Shown piece by piece: positions 1-7,045 of a DNA stretch of 9,029 nt (position 1 is the stretch's first letter; each line of letters starts with the position of its first letter). Both the position numbers and the translations under genes were made by a program. The notes beneath the pieces are model-generated. The model searched no databases, was not told where the DNA came from, and saw nothing but the letters and a program-made list of their open reading frames with translations. The stretch lies in assembly GCA_035264365.1 (NCBI GenBank), contig DATFQI010000258.1, forward strand, positions 1 to 9,029. Direction: 5' to 3'. The stretch comes from DATFQI01 sp035264365 (GTDB lineage Bacteria; Actinomycetota; Thermoleophilia; Solirubrobacterales; Solirubrobacteraceae).

Positions 1-125
1 CCGAGCGCCTCGATCAGCGTGTGCTCGCTCGACTGCGGGCCCGGGTCGATGATCACGCCGTCGCCGAGCTCGTAGCAGCAGATGACCCGCTCGCGCCCCA
101 TGTGCCTGACGTCGATCTCCCGCAT
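1..125 (-). CDS. MBL-fold metallo-hydrolase, N-terminal fragment (runs off left edge)
   Basis: Reading leftward from the ATG at 125-123 gives 41 codons that begin MREIDVRHMGRERVICCYEL and continue with GDGVIIDPGP. A first beta-strand, then a strand ending in (I/V)DPG, is how metallo-beta-lactamase-fold hydrolases start; that fold binds one or two metal ions and hydrolyses thioesters, lactones or phosphodiesters. The metal-binding HxHxDH motif would lie beyond the edge, so the substrate cannot be told. There is no leader peptide, so it is probably cytoplasmic. No purine-rich ribosome site precedes the ATG; a -10-like TAGGCT sits 8 bases upstream, which suggests a leaderless message. A second in-frame ATG lies at codon 9. 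A strong hairpin separates the gene from the carboxypeptidase gene upstream, so it is probably transcribed on its own. Confidence 0.72.
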   Translation of the reverse strand, partial: MREIDVRHMGRERVICCYELGDGVIIDPGPQSSEHTLIEAL

Positions 126-133
126 CGGGCGGG

Positions 134-139
134 AGCCTA
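134..139 (-). promoter_or_regulatory. Candidate -10 element for a leaderless MBL hydrolase message
   Basis: On the minus strand TAGGCT fits the actinobacterial -10 pattern TANNNT and ends 8 bases before the ATG at 125. Transcription starting 7-8 bases after the -10 would begin at or one base before the A of the ATG, giving a leaderless mRNA, a common class in actinobacteria. This fits with the lack of a Shine-Dalgarno sequence. No good -35 hexamer is visible at the usual distance. A six-base match is weak evidence. Confidence 0.3.
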
Positions 140-210
140 GATGATTGATTCCACGACTCCGCACCGTGGATGCAGGATGAGTCCACCGTTGAGTGACGCT
201 CACCGCTGGG

Positions 211-240
211 GCGGCGGGCGGCCTGGAGGCCGCCCGCCGC
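211..240 (-). terminator. Strong GC hairpin after the carboxypeptidase gene
   Basis: GCGGCGGGCGGCC (211-223) and its exact complement GGCCGCCCGCCGC (228-240) form a perfect 13-bp stem with a TGGA loop. It begins 7 bases past the carboxypeptidase stop codon in the direction of transcription. No T-run follows, so it would be the tail-less terminator type often proposed for GC-rich actinobacteria. It separates the carboxypeptidase gene from the MBL hydrolase gene. It could also act only as an mRNA 3' end stabiliser. Confidence 0.75.
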
Positions 241-246
241 GCTGCC

Positions 247-3200
247 TCAGCGTGGGTTCGCGAGCGCGAGCACGCGCGTGCGGCCGAGCTTCAGCGTGAC
301 GCGCTGGAGCTTGCCGGTGCCCTTGCGGACCCGCAGCACGACCTTCTGCGACGAGCGCACCTTGCGCGGCTGGTCGAGCCGCAGGCGCACGCTGCGCGCG
401 CCCGATCGCGTGAGGGTCTTGGAGCGGCCGGAGATCCGGCCGGTCGCCCGCAGGCGGGCGTCCGAGGCGCTGCGCAGCACCTGCCGCACGACGCACTCGA
501 TCTGCTTCGCCTTGCGCTTCTCGCACTCGGCCGAGACGAGCGTCTCGCCCGGGCCGGGGACGCCCGGCGTTCCCGGCGTTCCCGGAATGCCCGGCGTGCC
601 GGGAGCTCCGGGCGGCCCCGCCGCGGCGGCCGAGACGTAGCGGCCCTCGCTGGTGGCGTCCGCCTCGCCCGCGTCGTTGACGGCGGTGATCCGGCAGGAG
701 ACGAGGCGGCCGAGCTCGGCCGCGCCGAGCGTGTGCTGCGAGCCGGTCGCGTCCGCGATCCGGGTGCCGTCGGCGAGCCACTCGTAGCGGTAGGACGCCG
801 GCGAGTTCAGGAACCCGCCGTTGACGCACGTCAGCGTGCTGCCGACCGTGGGGGAGCCTTCGAGCCCCGGCCGGCCCGCGGGCAGCGGCGCCTCGAGCTC
901 CGCGGCCGCGGCGGCCACCGGGATCGCCTTCGTGGCGGTCGCGACGTTGCCGGCGGCATCCTCCGCCTCCGCCGTCAACGTGACGGTCTTGCCGGCGTCG
1001 GAGGCCTTCGGCGCCCAGCGGAACTGGAACGGGAAGGTGCCGAAGCGGCCGACCAGCTGGCCGTCGGCGAGCAGGCGGACCTCCTTCATGTCGCCCCGCT
1101 CGTCGGCGGCGGTCACGTCGACCTCCACCGGGTCGCGCGGGGTGAACGTCTGCCCGCTGTCGCTCGCCGGCGCCTTGAACGCCACCTGCGGAGCCGTCGT
1201 GTCGGCGGTCGGCGGGAGCAGGTGCGTGAGCGCCCGGTCGAGCAGCTCCTCACGCACCGTGCCGGCGACCTGCTCGAGGCCGAAGCCGAACGTGACGGTG
1301 TCGGCCGTCGAGAGCGCCGTGCCGCCCGTCTGGCTCTGCGGCGTCGTCACGTCGAGCTCGACGCGCTCCTGGCGCAGCGGCTCCTGGACCGAGATCGAGC
1401 TCCAGTTGCGCAGCCGCGTGGGCGACTTCGCGCGCGGCGCCGGGGCGCCGCCGGAGTCCTCGTTCGGATCGTCCGCGGCCGCGGTGTCGAGCGTGAACGG
1501 GGCCATCCCGTCGAAGATGCCGGCGGCCTTGGGCGCCATCGCCTCGGCGTCGAGCACCGTGTTGCCGTAGCCCGTCGAGGTGGCCGGGGTGCCGGCGGTC
1601 GCCCGGCCGACGACGCCGAGGTAGTTCTGCCAGGTGTCGTTGGAGACCCCGCGGTAGCGCTGGAACGCCGTGCCCGGCAGGTCGTCGTCGCCGCCGTTGC
1701 CGTCCGGGTAGGAGAACCCGAACACCTTGTCGGGCGCCCACTGGTAGGGCCCGGTGGCGGACAGGCTGGTGCTGCCGATCGGCCACTGGTGCGCGTTGCG
1801 CCCGCCGACGATCAGCTTGCCGCCCTCGTTGAGGTAGTCGCGCAGGCCGATCATCGCCTTGTGCGCCCACGGCGCGAGCGTGAACGAGCCCGACTGGGTC
1901 GTCGGCGTGCTCAGGTGCCGCGGGTTGGACTCGTCCGCGGCCTGCGGGATGAAGTCGTCCCCGGACTCGAAGACGACCGCGTCGAAGTGCGACAGGACGC
2001 CGAGCGCCGTCGGGTGCTTGAGGCTCGGCCCGTCGCCGGCGTTGGCCGGCGGGGCGTCGACGTCGAACGTCGAGACGTCGTAGCCGAGCGCCTGCAGCGA
2101 CGACGCATAGTCGTCGAGGTAGCGCGGCGCCGAGTCGTACGGGCCTCCGCGGTTCGGCGAGCTGCCCGTGTAGTCCTCGGCCGCGACGACGAGCACCCGG
2201 GCGCTGTCGGGATCGCTGTCGCCGACGTCCTCGATCCGGTAGCTCATGCGCTGGCGCAGGCCGCCGGCCCGCACCGAGAGCGTCACCACGTCACCCGCCA
2301 CCGCGGGCCGCGCCGTCTGCGTCGGCGACGCCCAGTTGTCGGGCGTCGTCACCCGCACGCGATGGAAGTACACGCCCGGCGCGTCGCCGTAGCGCTCGCC
2401 GGCGGGCGCGTCCTGGGCCCGCAGCACGACCGTGCGGCTGCTTCCGCCCGGGCCGGAGATCGTCGCGTTGACGTCCACCGGCCCGAGCGACTTGCGCACG
2501 ATCGCCTCGATCGTCTGGGTCGCGCCATAGGAGACGTCGAACTCGTTGATCTGGATGTCCTGGGTCGGCTTGACCTGGTACTGGCCCGGGTCGTTCTCGA
2601 AGTTGCGCGGGCGGTCGAGCTGGTCGGCCGAGTGCACGATGTTCAGCGCCATCGGCAGGTTCTTCTCGAAGATCGCCTGCACTTTCCCCTCGTCGTCGGG
2701 GAAGTCGAACTGGTTGCAGCCGTTCGGCCCGCCGCCGGTCGAGCACGTGTCGAGCTCGGGCGTCCAGCCGATCACGCCGTAGTTGAGGTACCCGTTGTCG
2801 ATCGTGTCGCCGTTGGACTCGTAGAGGTCCGACGACCGCTGCGGCGTGTAGGGCTCGACCGCGCCGTCGCCGTCGACACCCGTCATCGCGTTGAAGATCG
2901 TGGCGTCGTTGGGCGCGTAGTCGGTGATGTAGGAGACCGGCGTCAGCAGCAGCTGCCCGGCGGAGTGGTAGTTGACGTTGGCCTTGAACGGGATCTTCCG
3001 CAGCAGCCGGTCGAACGCGAGGTTCTCCGGCTCGGACAGCGCGTACGGGCCGCGGTAGGTGCCGCTGCTGAAGCTGTTGCTCGCGCCTTCCTCGTCGATG
3101 CCGCGCTTGGCCGGGTAGTTGCGGTTCGGGTCGACGCCGTCCTGCGAGTCGCCGTAGATCCCGTTGTCGTTGTTGTCGCGCAGCGTCTTGCGCCAGAAGC

Positions 3201-3939
3201 GGTTGGTGGGCGCCTCGTCGGACGGGCACAGGTGGTTGGCGTCGCCGGTGCCGCAGGTGAACGTGAAGTCGTAGCCGTCCGGGTTCTGGATCGGCATGAA
3301 CCAGATCTCGCGCGTCTCGAGCAGGCGGCGCACGCCCGGCTCGTCCTTGTTGGCCGCGAACCAGCCCATCAGCCTGCGCTGGACCTCGGCGGCGATCCAC
3401 TCGCGCGCATGGTTGTTGGAGGAGAACAGGACCGCGGGCCGCGAGCCGTCCTTCGTGTTGCGCGCGTCGGCCGTCATCTTCAGCACGGCCATCGGCTTGC
3501 CCAGCGTCGAGGTGCCGATCCGCTCGTACTTGACGACGTCGCGGTTCTCGCGGGCGATCTTCAGCATCTCGTCGTGGATGCCGCCGTCGCCCATGAACTG
3601 GCGATAGACGTTGTAGTAGGGGTTCGGGCTGTCGCCGGCCGCCGCGGACTTGACGCTCGGCTTCTGCAGCGGCAGCGGCTCGAGGTCGACGCCGCGCGCC
3701 TGGAGCTTGCGCGCCTGGAAGGCGAACAGGTCGACCGCGAGCTCCTGCTCGGCCGGCCCGCTGCCGTCCCACCCCGCGTGCTCGATGTCGACGCCGAGCT
3801 TGGCGAGCTCGCCGACGTCGCCCTGGTCGGCGATCGTCGTATAGGGGCGCAGGTAGTCCTCCGCCGCGCTGGCCGCCGGTGGTCCGAGCAGGCAGGCGAG
3901 TACGACGACGAGCAGCACGACGGGCGCGCGATGGCGCAT
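247..3939 (-). CDS. Secreted multidomain zinc carboxypeptidase, peptidase family M14
   Basis: A 1230-residue exported metallopeptidase that should remove C-terminal residues from peptides outside the cell. Residues 1-26 are a signal peptide: basic start, LLVVVLACLL core, and ASA before the likely cleavage site. Residues about 27-100 look like a propeptide. The M14 catalytic domain spans about 105-435: zinc ligands H177 and E180 in HAREW, third ligand H325 in NYHSAG, substrate-binding N272 and R273 in DPNRNYP, catalytic base E395 in TPELDT. All expected catalytic residues are present. Then come a beta-sandwich-like linker (455-570), an alpha/beta module like flavodoxin or GATase folds (578-905, starting RVLVVAAEDY), an Ig-like domain (912-1008), a second Ig-like domain (1020-1103), collagen-like triplets (1108-1131) and an Arg/Lys-rich tail (1135-1230). 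The start at 3939 was chosen over an in-frame ATG 36 codons upstream (4047) because it begins the signal peptide and has GGAAGGGG 7 bases before it. M14 function is secure; the natural substrate is unknown. Confidence 0.93.
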   Translation of the reverse strand: MRHRAPVVLLVVVLACLLGPPAASAAEDYLRPYTTIADQGDVGELAKLGVDIEHAGWDGSGPAEQELAVDLFAFQARKLQARGVDLEPLPLQKPSVKSAAAGDSPNPYYNVYRQFMGDGGIHDEMLKIARENRDVVKYERIGTSTLGKPMAVLKMTADARNTKDGSRPAVLFSSNNHAREWIAAEVQRRLMGWFAANKDEPGVRRLLETREIWFMPIQNPDGYDFTFTCGTGDANHLCPSDEAPTNRFWRKTLRDNNDNGIYGDSQDGVDPNRNYPAKRGIDEEGASNSFSSGTYRGPYALSEPENLAFDRLLRKIPFKANVNYHSAGQLLLTPVSYITDYAPNDATIFNAMTGVDGDGAVEPYTPQRSSDLYESNGDTIDNGYLNYGVIGWTPELDTCSTGGGPNGCNQFDFPDDEGKVQAIFEKNLPMALNIVHSADQLDRPRNFENDPGQYQVKPTQDIQINEFDVSYGATQTIEAIVRKSLGPVDVNATISGPGGSSRTVVLRAQDAPAGERYGDAPGVYFHRVRVTTPDNWASPTQTARPAVAGDVVTLSVRAGGLRQRMSYRIEDVGDSDPDSARVLVVAAEDYTGSSPNRGGPYDSAPRYLDDYASSLQALGYDVSTFDVDAPPANAGDGPSLKHPTALGVLSHFDAVVFESGDDFIPQAADESNPRHLSTPTTQSGSFTLAPWAHKAMIGLRDYLNEGGKLIVGGRNAHQWPIGSTSLSATGPYQWAPDKVFGFSYPDGNGGDDDLPGTAFQRYRGVSNDTWQNYLGVVGRATAGTPATSTGYGNTVLDAEAMAPKAAGIFDGMAPFTLDTAAADDPNEDSGGAPAPRAKSPTRLRNWSSISVQEPLRQERVELDVTTPQSQTGGTALSTADTVTFGFGLEQVAGTVREELLDRALTHLLPPTADTTAPQVAFKAPASDSGQTFTPRDPVEVDVTAADERGDMKEVRLLADGQLVGRFGTFPFQFRWAPKASDAGKTVTLTAEAEDAAGNVATATKAIPVAAAAAELEAPLPAGRPGLEGSPTVGSTLTCVNGGFLNSPASYRYEWLADGTRIADATGSQHTLGAAELGRLVSCRITAVNDAGEADATSEGRYVSAAAAGPPGAPGTPGIPGTPGTPGVPGPGETLVSAECEKRKAKQIECVVRQVLRSASDARLRATGRISGRSKTLTRSGARSVRLRLDQPRKVRSSQKVVLRVRKGTGKLQRVTLKLGRTRVLALANPR
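547..618 (-). repeat. Collagen-like Gly-X-Pro triplet stretch in the carboxypeptidase
   Basis: Codons 1108-1131 encode seven uninterrupted G-X-P triplets (GPP GAP GTP GIP GTP GTP GVP) followed by GPG. The DNA shows matching short near-repeats of CCCGGCGTT type. Bacterial collagen-like stretches form flexible or rod-like spacers; eight triplets are too few for a stable triple helix alone. Here the stretch lies between the last Ig-like domain and the basic C-terminal tail, so I infer a spacer role. Repeats like this can change length by slippage. Confidence 0.85.
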
Positions 3940-3946
3940 GGCAAAT

Positions 3947-3954
3947 CCCCTTCC
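3947..3954 (-). promoter_or_regulatory. Ribosome binding site of the carboxypeptidase gene
   Basis: On the minus strand GGAAGGGG ends 7 bases before the ATG at 3939 and is the only good Shine-Dalgarno match near the gene start. It settles the choice of start, because the longer reading frame opening at 4047 has no such site and would bury the signal peptide. The site overlaps a TTCCGGAA palindrome (3951-3958). Confidence 0.7.
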
Positions 3955-3966
3955 GGAACGACTGGA

Positions 3967-3984
3967 ACCCCCTCCCCAGGGGGT
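3967..3984 (-). promoter_or_regulatory. Hairpin in the leader of the carboxypeptidase gene
   Basis: ACCCCCT (3967-3973) and AGGGGGT (3978-3984) are perfect complements around a CCCC loop, a 7-bp stem with five G:C pairs in a row. It lies 28 bases upstream of the carboxypeptidase ATG, just above its ribosome binding site. It may be a 5'-UTR structure or an operator for the divergent promoters. Nothing identifies a binding protein. Confidence 0.35.
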
Positions 3985-4073
3985 GGACGCGCGACTGTAG
4001 GAGAATTCCGTGAGCGGCGGCAGGCCGACGGCCGCTGCGGTCAGCACAAGGACCCAGATGCCAAGATGTCGCC

Positions 4074-6059
4074 ATGAGCCACCGCCTGGAGCAGCCCGAC
4101 CGCCCCTGGATGATGCGGACGTACGCCGGCCATTCGACCGCGCGGAAGAGCAATGAGCTGTACCGGCGGAACCTGGCGAAGGGCCAGACCGGGCTGAGCA
4201 TCGCGTTCGACCTCCCGACGCAGACCGGCTACGACGCCGATCACGAGCTCGCGCGGGGCGAGGTCGGCAAGGTCGGCGTGCCGGTGGCGCACAAGGGCGA
4301 CATGCACGCCCTGCTGGACGGGATCCCGCTCGACCAGATGAACACGTCGATGACGATCAACGCGACGGCGGCATGGCTGCTGGCGCTCTACATCGTCACC
4401 GCGGAGGAGAACGGGATCGCCCAGGACGTGCTCCAGGGCACGACCCAGAACGACATCATCAAGGAGTACCTGAGCCGCGGGACCTACGCGTTCCCTCCCG
4501 GCCCGAGCCTGCGGCTGATCGCGGACATGGTCGCCTACACGGTCGAGCACGTCCCGAAGTGGAACCCGATCAACATCTGCTCCTACCACCTGCAGGAGGC
4601 CGGGGCCACGCCCGTGCAGGAGATCGCGTTCTCGATGTGCAACGCGATGGCGGTGCTCGACGAGGTCCGCGCGCGCGTGCCCCAGGAGCGCCTGGGCACG
4701 GTGTTCGGGCGCGTGAGCTTCTTCGTCAACGCGGGCGTGCGCTTCGTCGAGGAGCACGCGAAGCTGCGCGCGATGACCGAGCTGTGGGACGAGCTCGGCC
4801 GCGAGCGCTACGGCGTCGAGGACCCCAAGCACCGCCGCTTCCGCTACGGCGTGCAGGTCAACAGCCTTGGGCTCACCGAGTCACAGCCCGAGAACAACGT
4901 GCAGCGGATCGTGCTCGAGGCGCTCGCGGTCACGCTCGGCCGCAACGCCCGCGCCCGGGCGATCCAGCTCCCCGCCTGGAACGAGGCGCTCGGCCTGCCG
5001 CGCCCGTGGGACCAGCAGTGGTCCCTGCGCATCCAGCAGGTGCTCGCCTACGAGACCGACCTGCTCGAGTATCCGGACCTGTTCGAGGGCTCGAAGGTGA
5101 TGGAGGGGCTGGTCGCCGAGCTCAAGGAGGGTGCCCGCGAGGAGATGGCGCGCGTCGCCGAGCACGGCGGCACGGTCGAGGCCGTCCCGTACATGAAGGC
5201 CGCGCTGGTCGACTCCCACCGCGAGCGGCTCGGCCGGATCGAGTCCGGCGACCAGGTGCTGGTCGGCGTCAACCGCTTCCAGGAGACCGAGCCCTCGCCG
5301 CTGACCGCCGACGCCGAGGGCGGCATCCTCGTCGTCGACCCTGCCGTCGAGCAGGAGGCGATCGACGCGCTCGGCGAGTGGCGCGCCGGCCGCGACGAGG
5401 CCGCCGTGATCGCCGCGCTGGAGGAGCTCGCCCGGGTCGCGGCCTCCGACGAGAACGTGATGGAGGCGACGATCGCCGCCGCCCGCGCCGGCGCCACGAC
5501 CGGCGAGTGGGCCCAGGCGCTGCGCGACGCGTTCGGCTCCTACCGCGCGCCGACCGGCGTCGGCGAGGCCGCCGCACCCGCCCCGACGACCGACGTCGCC
5601 GACCTGCGCGACGAGGTCGCCCGCGTGGGCGAGGGGATCGGCCGCACGCCGAAGATCCTCGTCGGCAAGCCCGGCCTCGACGGGCACTCCAACGGCGCCG
5701 AGCAGATCGCCGTCCGCGCGCGCGATATCGGCATGGACGTCGTCTACGAGGGCATCCGGCTCACGCCCGCCCAGATCGCCCGCTCGGCGGTCGACGAGGG
5801 CGTGCACGTGATCGGGCTCTCGATCCTCTCGGGCTCGCACCGCTCGCTGATCCCCGACGTGATCGAGGCGCTGCGCGAGGCCGGCGGGGAGGAGATCCCG
5901 GTCGTCGTCGGGGGAATCATCCCCGAGGCCGACGTCGAGCCGCTGAAGGCAGCGGGCGTGGCCGCGGTCTATACCCCGAAGGACTTCGAGCTGACGCGGA
6001 TCATGCGCGACGTCGTCGGTTTGGTGGCCGCGCGCAACGGGATCTCCGCCGCCGCGTGA
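4074..6059 (+). CDS. ecm: Adenosylcobalamin-dependent acyl-CoA mutase, ethylmalonyl-CoA mutase type
   Basis: A 661-residue cytoplasmic mutase predicted to convert (2R)-ethylmalonyl-CoA to (2S)-methylsuccinyl-CoA, a step of the ethylmalonyl-CoA pathway for acetyl-CoA assimilation. Residues about 10-490 are the acyl-CoA-binding TIM-barrel domain: RTYAGHSTA (15-23), FDLPTQTGYDADH (45-57), NTSMTINATAAWLLALY (90-106), SYHLQEAGAT (170-179). A Pro/Ala linker near 491-520 leads to the B12-binding domain (about 525-655), with DGHSNG (536-541; H538 the lower cobalt ligand), GLSILSGSH (581-589) and VGGIIP (612-617). Where classical methylmalonyl-CoA mutases have YAGFS, PTHRGYDSD, SGYHMQ and QDGHDRG, this protein has YAGHS, PTQTGYDAD, CSYHLQ and LDGHSNG, which match the Ecm/MeaA clade as I remember it. 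Length also suits Ecm rather than the roughly 720-residue methylmalonyl-CoA mutase large subunit. The next gene is its likely MeaB chaperone. The mutase family is certain; the exact substrate is inferred. Confidence 0.9.
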   Translation: MSHRLEQPDRPWMMRTYAGHSTARKSNELYRRNLAKGQTGLSIAFDLPTQTGYDADHELARGEVGKVGVPVAHKGDMHALLDGIPLDQMNTSMTINATAAWLLALYIVTAEENGIAQDVLQGTTQNDIIKEYLSRGTYAFPPGPSLRLIADMVAYTVEHVPKWNPINICSYHLQEAGATPVQEIAFSMCNAMAVLDEVRARVPQERLGTVFGRVSFFVNAGVRFVEEHAKLRAMTELWDELGRERYGVEDPKHRRFRYGVQVNSLGLTESQPENNVQRIVLEALAVTLGRNARARAIQLPAWNEALGLPRPWDQQWSLRIQQVLAYETDLLEYPDLFEGSKVMEGLVAELKEGAREEMARVAEHGGTVEAVPYMKAALVDSHRERLGRIESGDQVLVGVNRFQETEPSPLTADAEGGILVVDPAVEQEAIDALGEWRAGRDEAAVIAALEELARVAASDENVMEATIAAARAGATTGEWAQALRDAFGSYRAPTGVGEAAAPAPTTDVADLRDEVARVGEGIGRTPKILVGKPGLDGHSNGAEQIAVRARDIGMDVVYEGIRLTPAQIARSAVDEGVHVIGLSILSGSHRSLIPDVIEALREAGGEEIPVVVGGIIPEADVEPLKAAGVAAVYTPKDFELTRIMRDVVGLVAARNGISAAA

Positions 6060-6072
6060 GGCGGGCGCCGCT

Positions 6073-7020
6073 GTGAACGGCGCAGAGCTCGGCGCCCGCC
6101 TGCGCGAGCGCGACCTCGACGCCGCGCCGGCCGCGCTGAACCTGATCGAGAACCGCACGCCGGCCGCGCGCGAGCAGGTCGCCACGCTGCTCGCCGAGGT
6201 CTCCCCCGCGCGGCTCGGCGGCGAGGCGCCCGCCCACGTGGTCGGCGTCACCGGCCCGCCCGGCGCCGGCAAGTCGACGCTGCTGAGCGCGCTCGCGCGC
6301 AGGTGGCGAGACGACGGCCGCACGGTCGCGGTACTCGCCGTCGATCCGACCTCCAAGCGCTCCGGCGGCTCGCTGCTCGGGGACCGCGCGCGGATCGAGT
6401 TCGACCCGGCCGACCGCGGGCTGTTCATCCGCTCCACGGCGGCGGGCGAGCGGCTCGGCGGTCTCGCGCCCGCCACCCGCGCCGCCGCCCAGGCGCTCGC
6501 CGCCGCTTTCGACGTGGTCGTGATCGAGACGGTCGGCGTCGGTCAGTCCGAGACCGAGGTCGCCGAGGCGGCCGACACGACGGCGGTCGTCGTGCAGCCG
6601 GGCTCCGGCGACGCACTTCAGTTCCTCAAGGCCGGGATCATGGAGGTCCCCGACGTGCTCGTCGTGACGAAGGCCGACCTCGGCCAGGTCGCGCTGCGCG
6701 CGCGGCGCGACCTCAACGCCGCGCTGCGCTCGCTCGGCGAGCGCGGCACGGAGGTCGTGGCCGTGTCCTCGCTGCCGCCGGTCAGCGGCATCGACGAGCT
6801 GGTTGCCGCGCTCGACGCGCACCGGGCCGGGCTGGACGTCGCGGCCGTTCGCACCCGCGCGCGCCGGCTCGGGGCGCTGGCCGACCTCGTCGCCGAGCGC
6901 GGCGAGCGCGGGCTGCGCGCGCTCGGCGGCCGCCGGGCCGCCGAGAAGCTGCTCGCCGAGCAGGACCCGGCGCTCGAGCAGCCCGCGCTGCTGGGGCTGC
7001 TCGAGTCGCGCGCCGGATAG
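6073..7020 (+). CDS. meaB: MeaB/ArgK-family GTPase, cobalamin mutase chaperone
   Basis: A 315-residue P-loop GTPase of the SIMIBI class that binds B12-dependent acyl-CoA mutases, gates adenosylcobalamin loading and protects the active enzyme. Visible motifs: Walker A GPPGAGKST (61-69), DPTSKRSGGSLLGDRAR (91-107) typical of MeaB/ArgK, ETVGVGQSE (152-160) as the switch/G3 element, VVVQPGSGD (172-180), and G4 as VTKADLG (198-204). The C-terminal helices (about 250-315) correspond to the dimerisation arm. Family members usually have NKAD at G4; here it is TKAD. The start is a GTG at 6073; GAGG (6058-6061) lies 11 bases upstream and overlaps the mutase stop codon, so translation is probably coupled. 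The 13-bp gap to the mutase gene indicates one operon. The older ArgK name (arginine transport kinase) is a misassignment for this family. Confidence 0.93.
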   Translation: MNGAELGARLRERDLDAAPAALNLIENRTPAAREQVATLLAEVSPARLGGEAPAHVVGVTGPPGAGKSTLLSALARRWRDDGRTVAVLAVDPTSKRSGGSLLGDRARIEFDPADRGLFIRSTAAGERLGGLAPATRAAAQALAAAFDVVVIETVGVGQSETEVAEAADTTAVVVQPGSGDALQFLKAGIMEVPDVLVVTKADLGQVALRARRDLNAALRSLGERGTEVVAVSSLPPVSGIDELVAALDAHRAGLDVAAVRTRARRLGALADLVAERGERGLRALGGRRAAEKLLAEQDPALEQPALLGLLESRAG

Positions 7021-7028
7021 CCCGCGGT

Positions 7029-7045
7029 GCGGTGGCGCCTACCGC
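7029..7045. terminator. Weak hairpin between convergent meaB and RTX genes
   Basis: GCGGT (7029-7033) pairs with ACCGC (7041-7045); one G:T and one G:C pair can extend the stem inward around a CGC loop. It lies 8 bases past the meaB stop and overlaps the stop codon of the convergent RTX gene, so it could serve both strands. The stem is short and there is no T-run. Confidence 0.22.

Larger units (their letters stand above)
3940..4073. promoter_or_regulatory. Divergent intergenic region between carboxypeptidase and mutase genes
   Basis: These 134 bases separate two genes transcribed away from each other, so they should hold at least two promoters. I could not find convincing -35/-10 pairs in either direction. 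The mutase ATG at 4074 has no well-spaced Shine-Dalgarno: the nearest, AAGGA at 4048-4052, ends 21 bases away. No in-frame start exists just upstream, so the mutase may use a weak or leaderless start. The region is too short for, and shows no match to, a cobalamin riboswitch. Confidence 0.6.

Noticed and set aside
547..618. Short tandem DNA repeats as a possible CRISPR or minisatellite
   Set aside because: The repeats are in-frame Gly-X-Pro codons within a continuous coding sequence.
3940..4073. Cobalamin riboswitch upstream of the B12-dependent mutase
   Set aside because: The intergenic region is only 134 bases and I see neither a B12-box-like motif nor the required multi-helix arrangement.
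193..4077. A 1294-codon open frame on the plus strand, antisense to the whole carboxypeptidase gene, whose TGA overlaps the mutase ATG
   Set aside because: Its translation is a low-complexity Arg/Ala/Val/Asp mix with no family features, while the opposite strand has a full set of M14 catalytic residues. Long antisense open frames are expected where GC-rich third codon positions suppress stops. The ATGA overlap appears accidental.
2291..4201. A 636-codon minus-strand frame overlapping the carboxypeptidase
   Set aside because: Different frame from the real gene, and Arg/Pro/Ala-rich without recognisable motifs.
4881..6476. A 531-codon open frame on the minus strand across the mutase and meaB genes
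   Set aside because: Shadow of two well-recognised plus-strand genes; no domain features in the translation.
4074..7020. Isobutyryl-CoA mutase fused or linked to its G-protein (IcmF-like)
   Set aside because: The mutase and GTPase are separate genes with a stop codon and 13-bp gap, and the B12 domain is C-terminal, unlike IcmF, where it is N-terminal and the GTPase is central.
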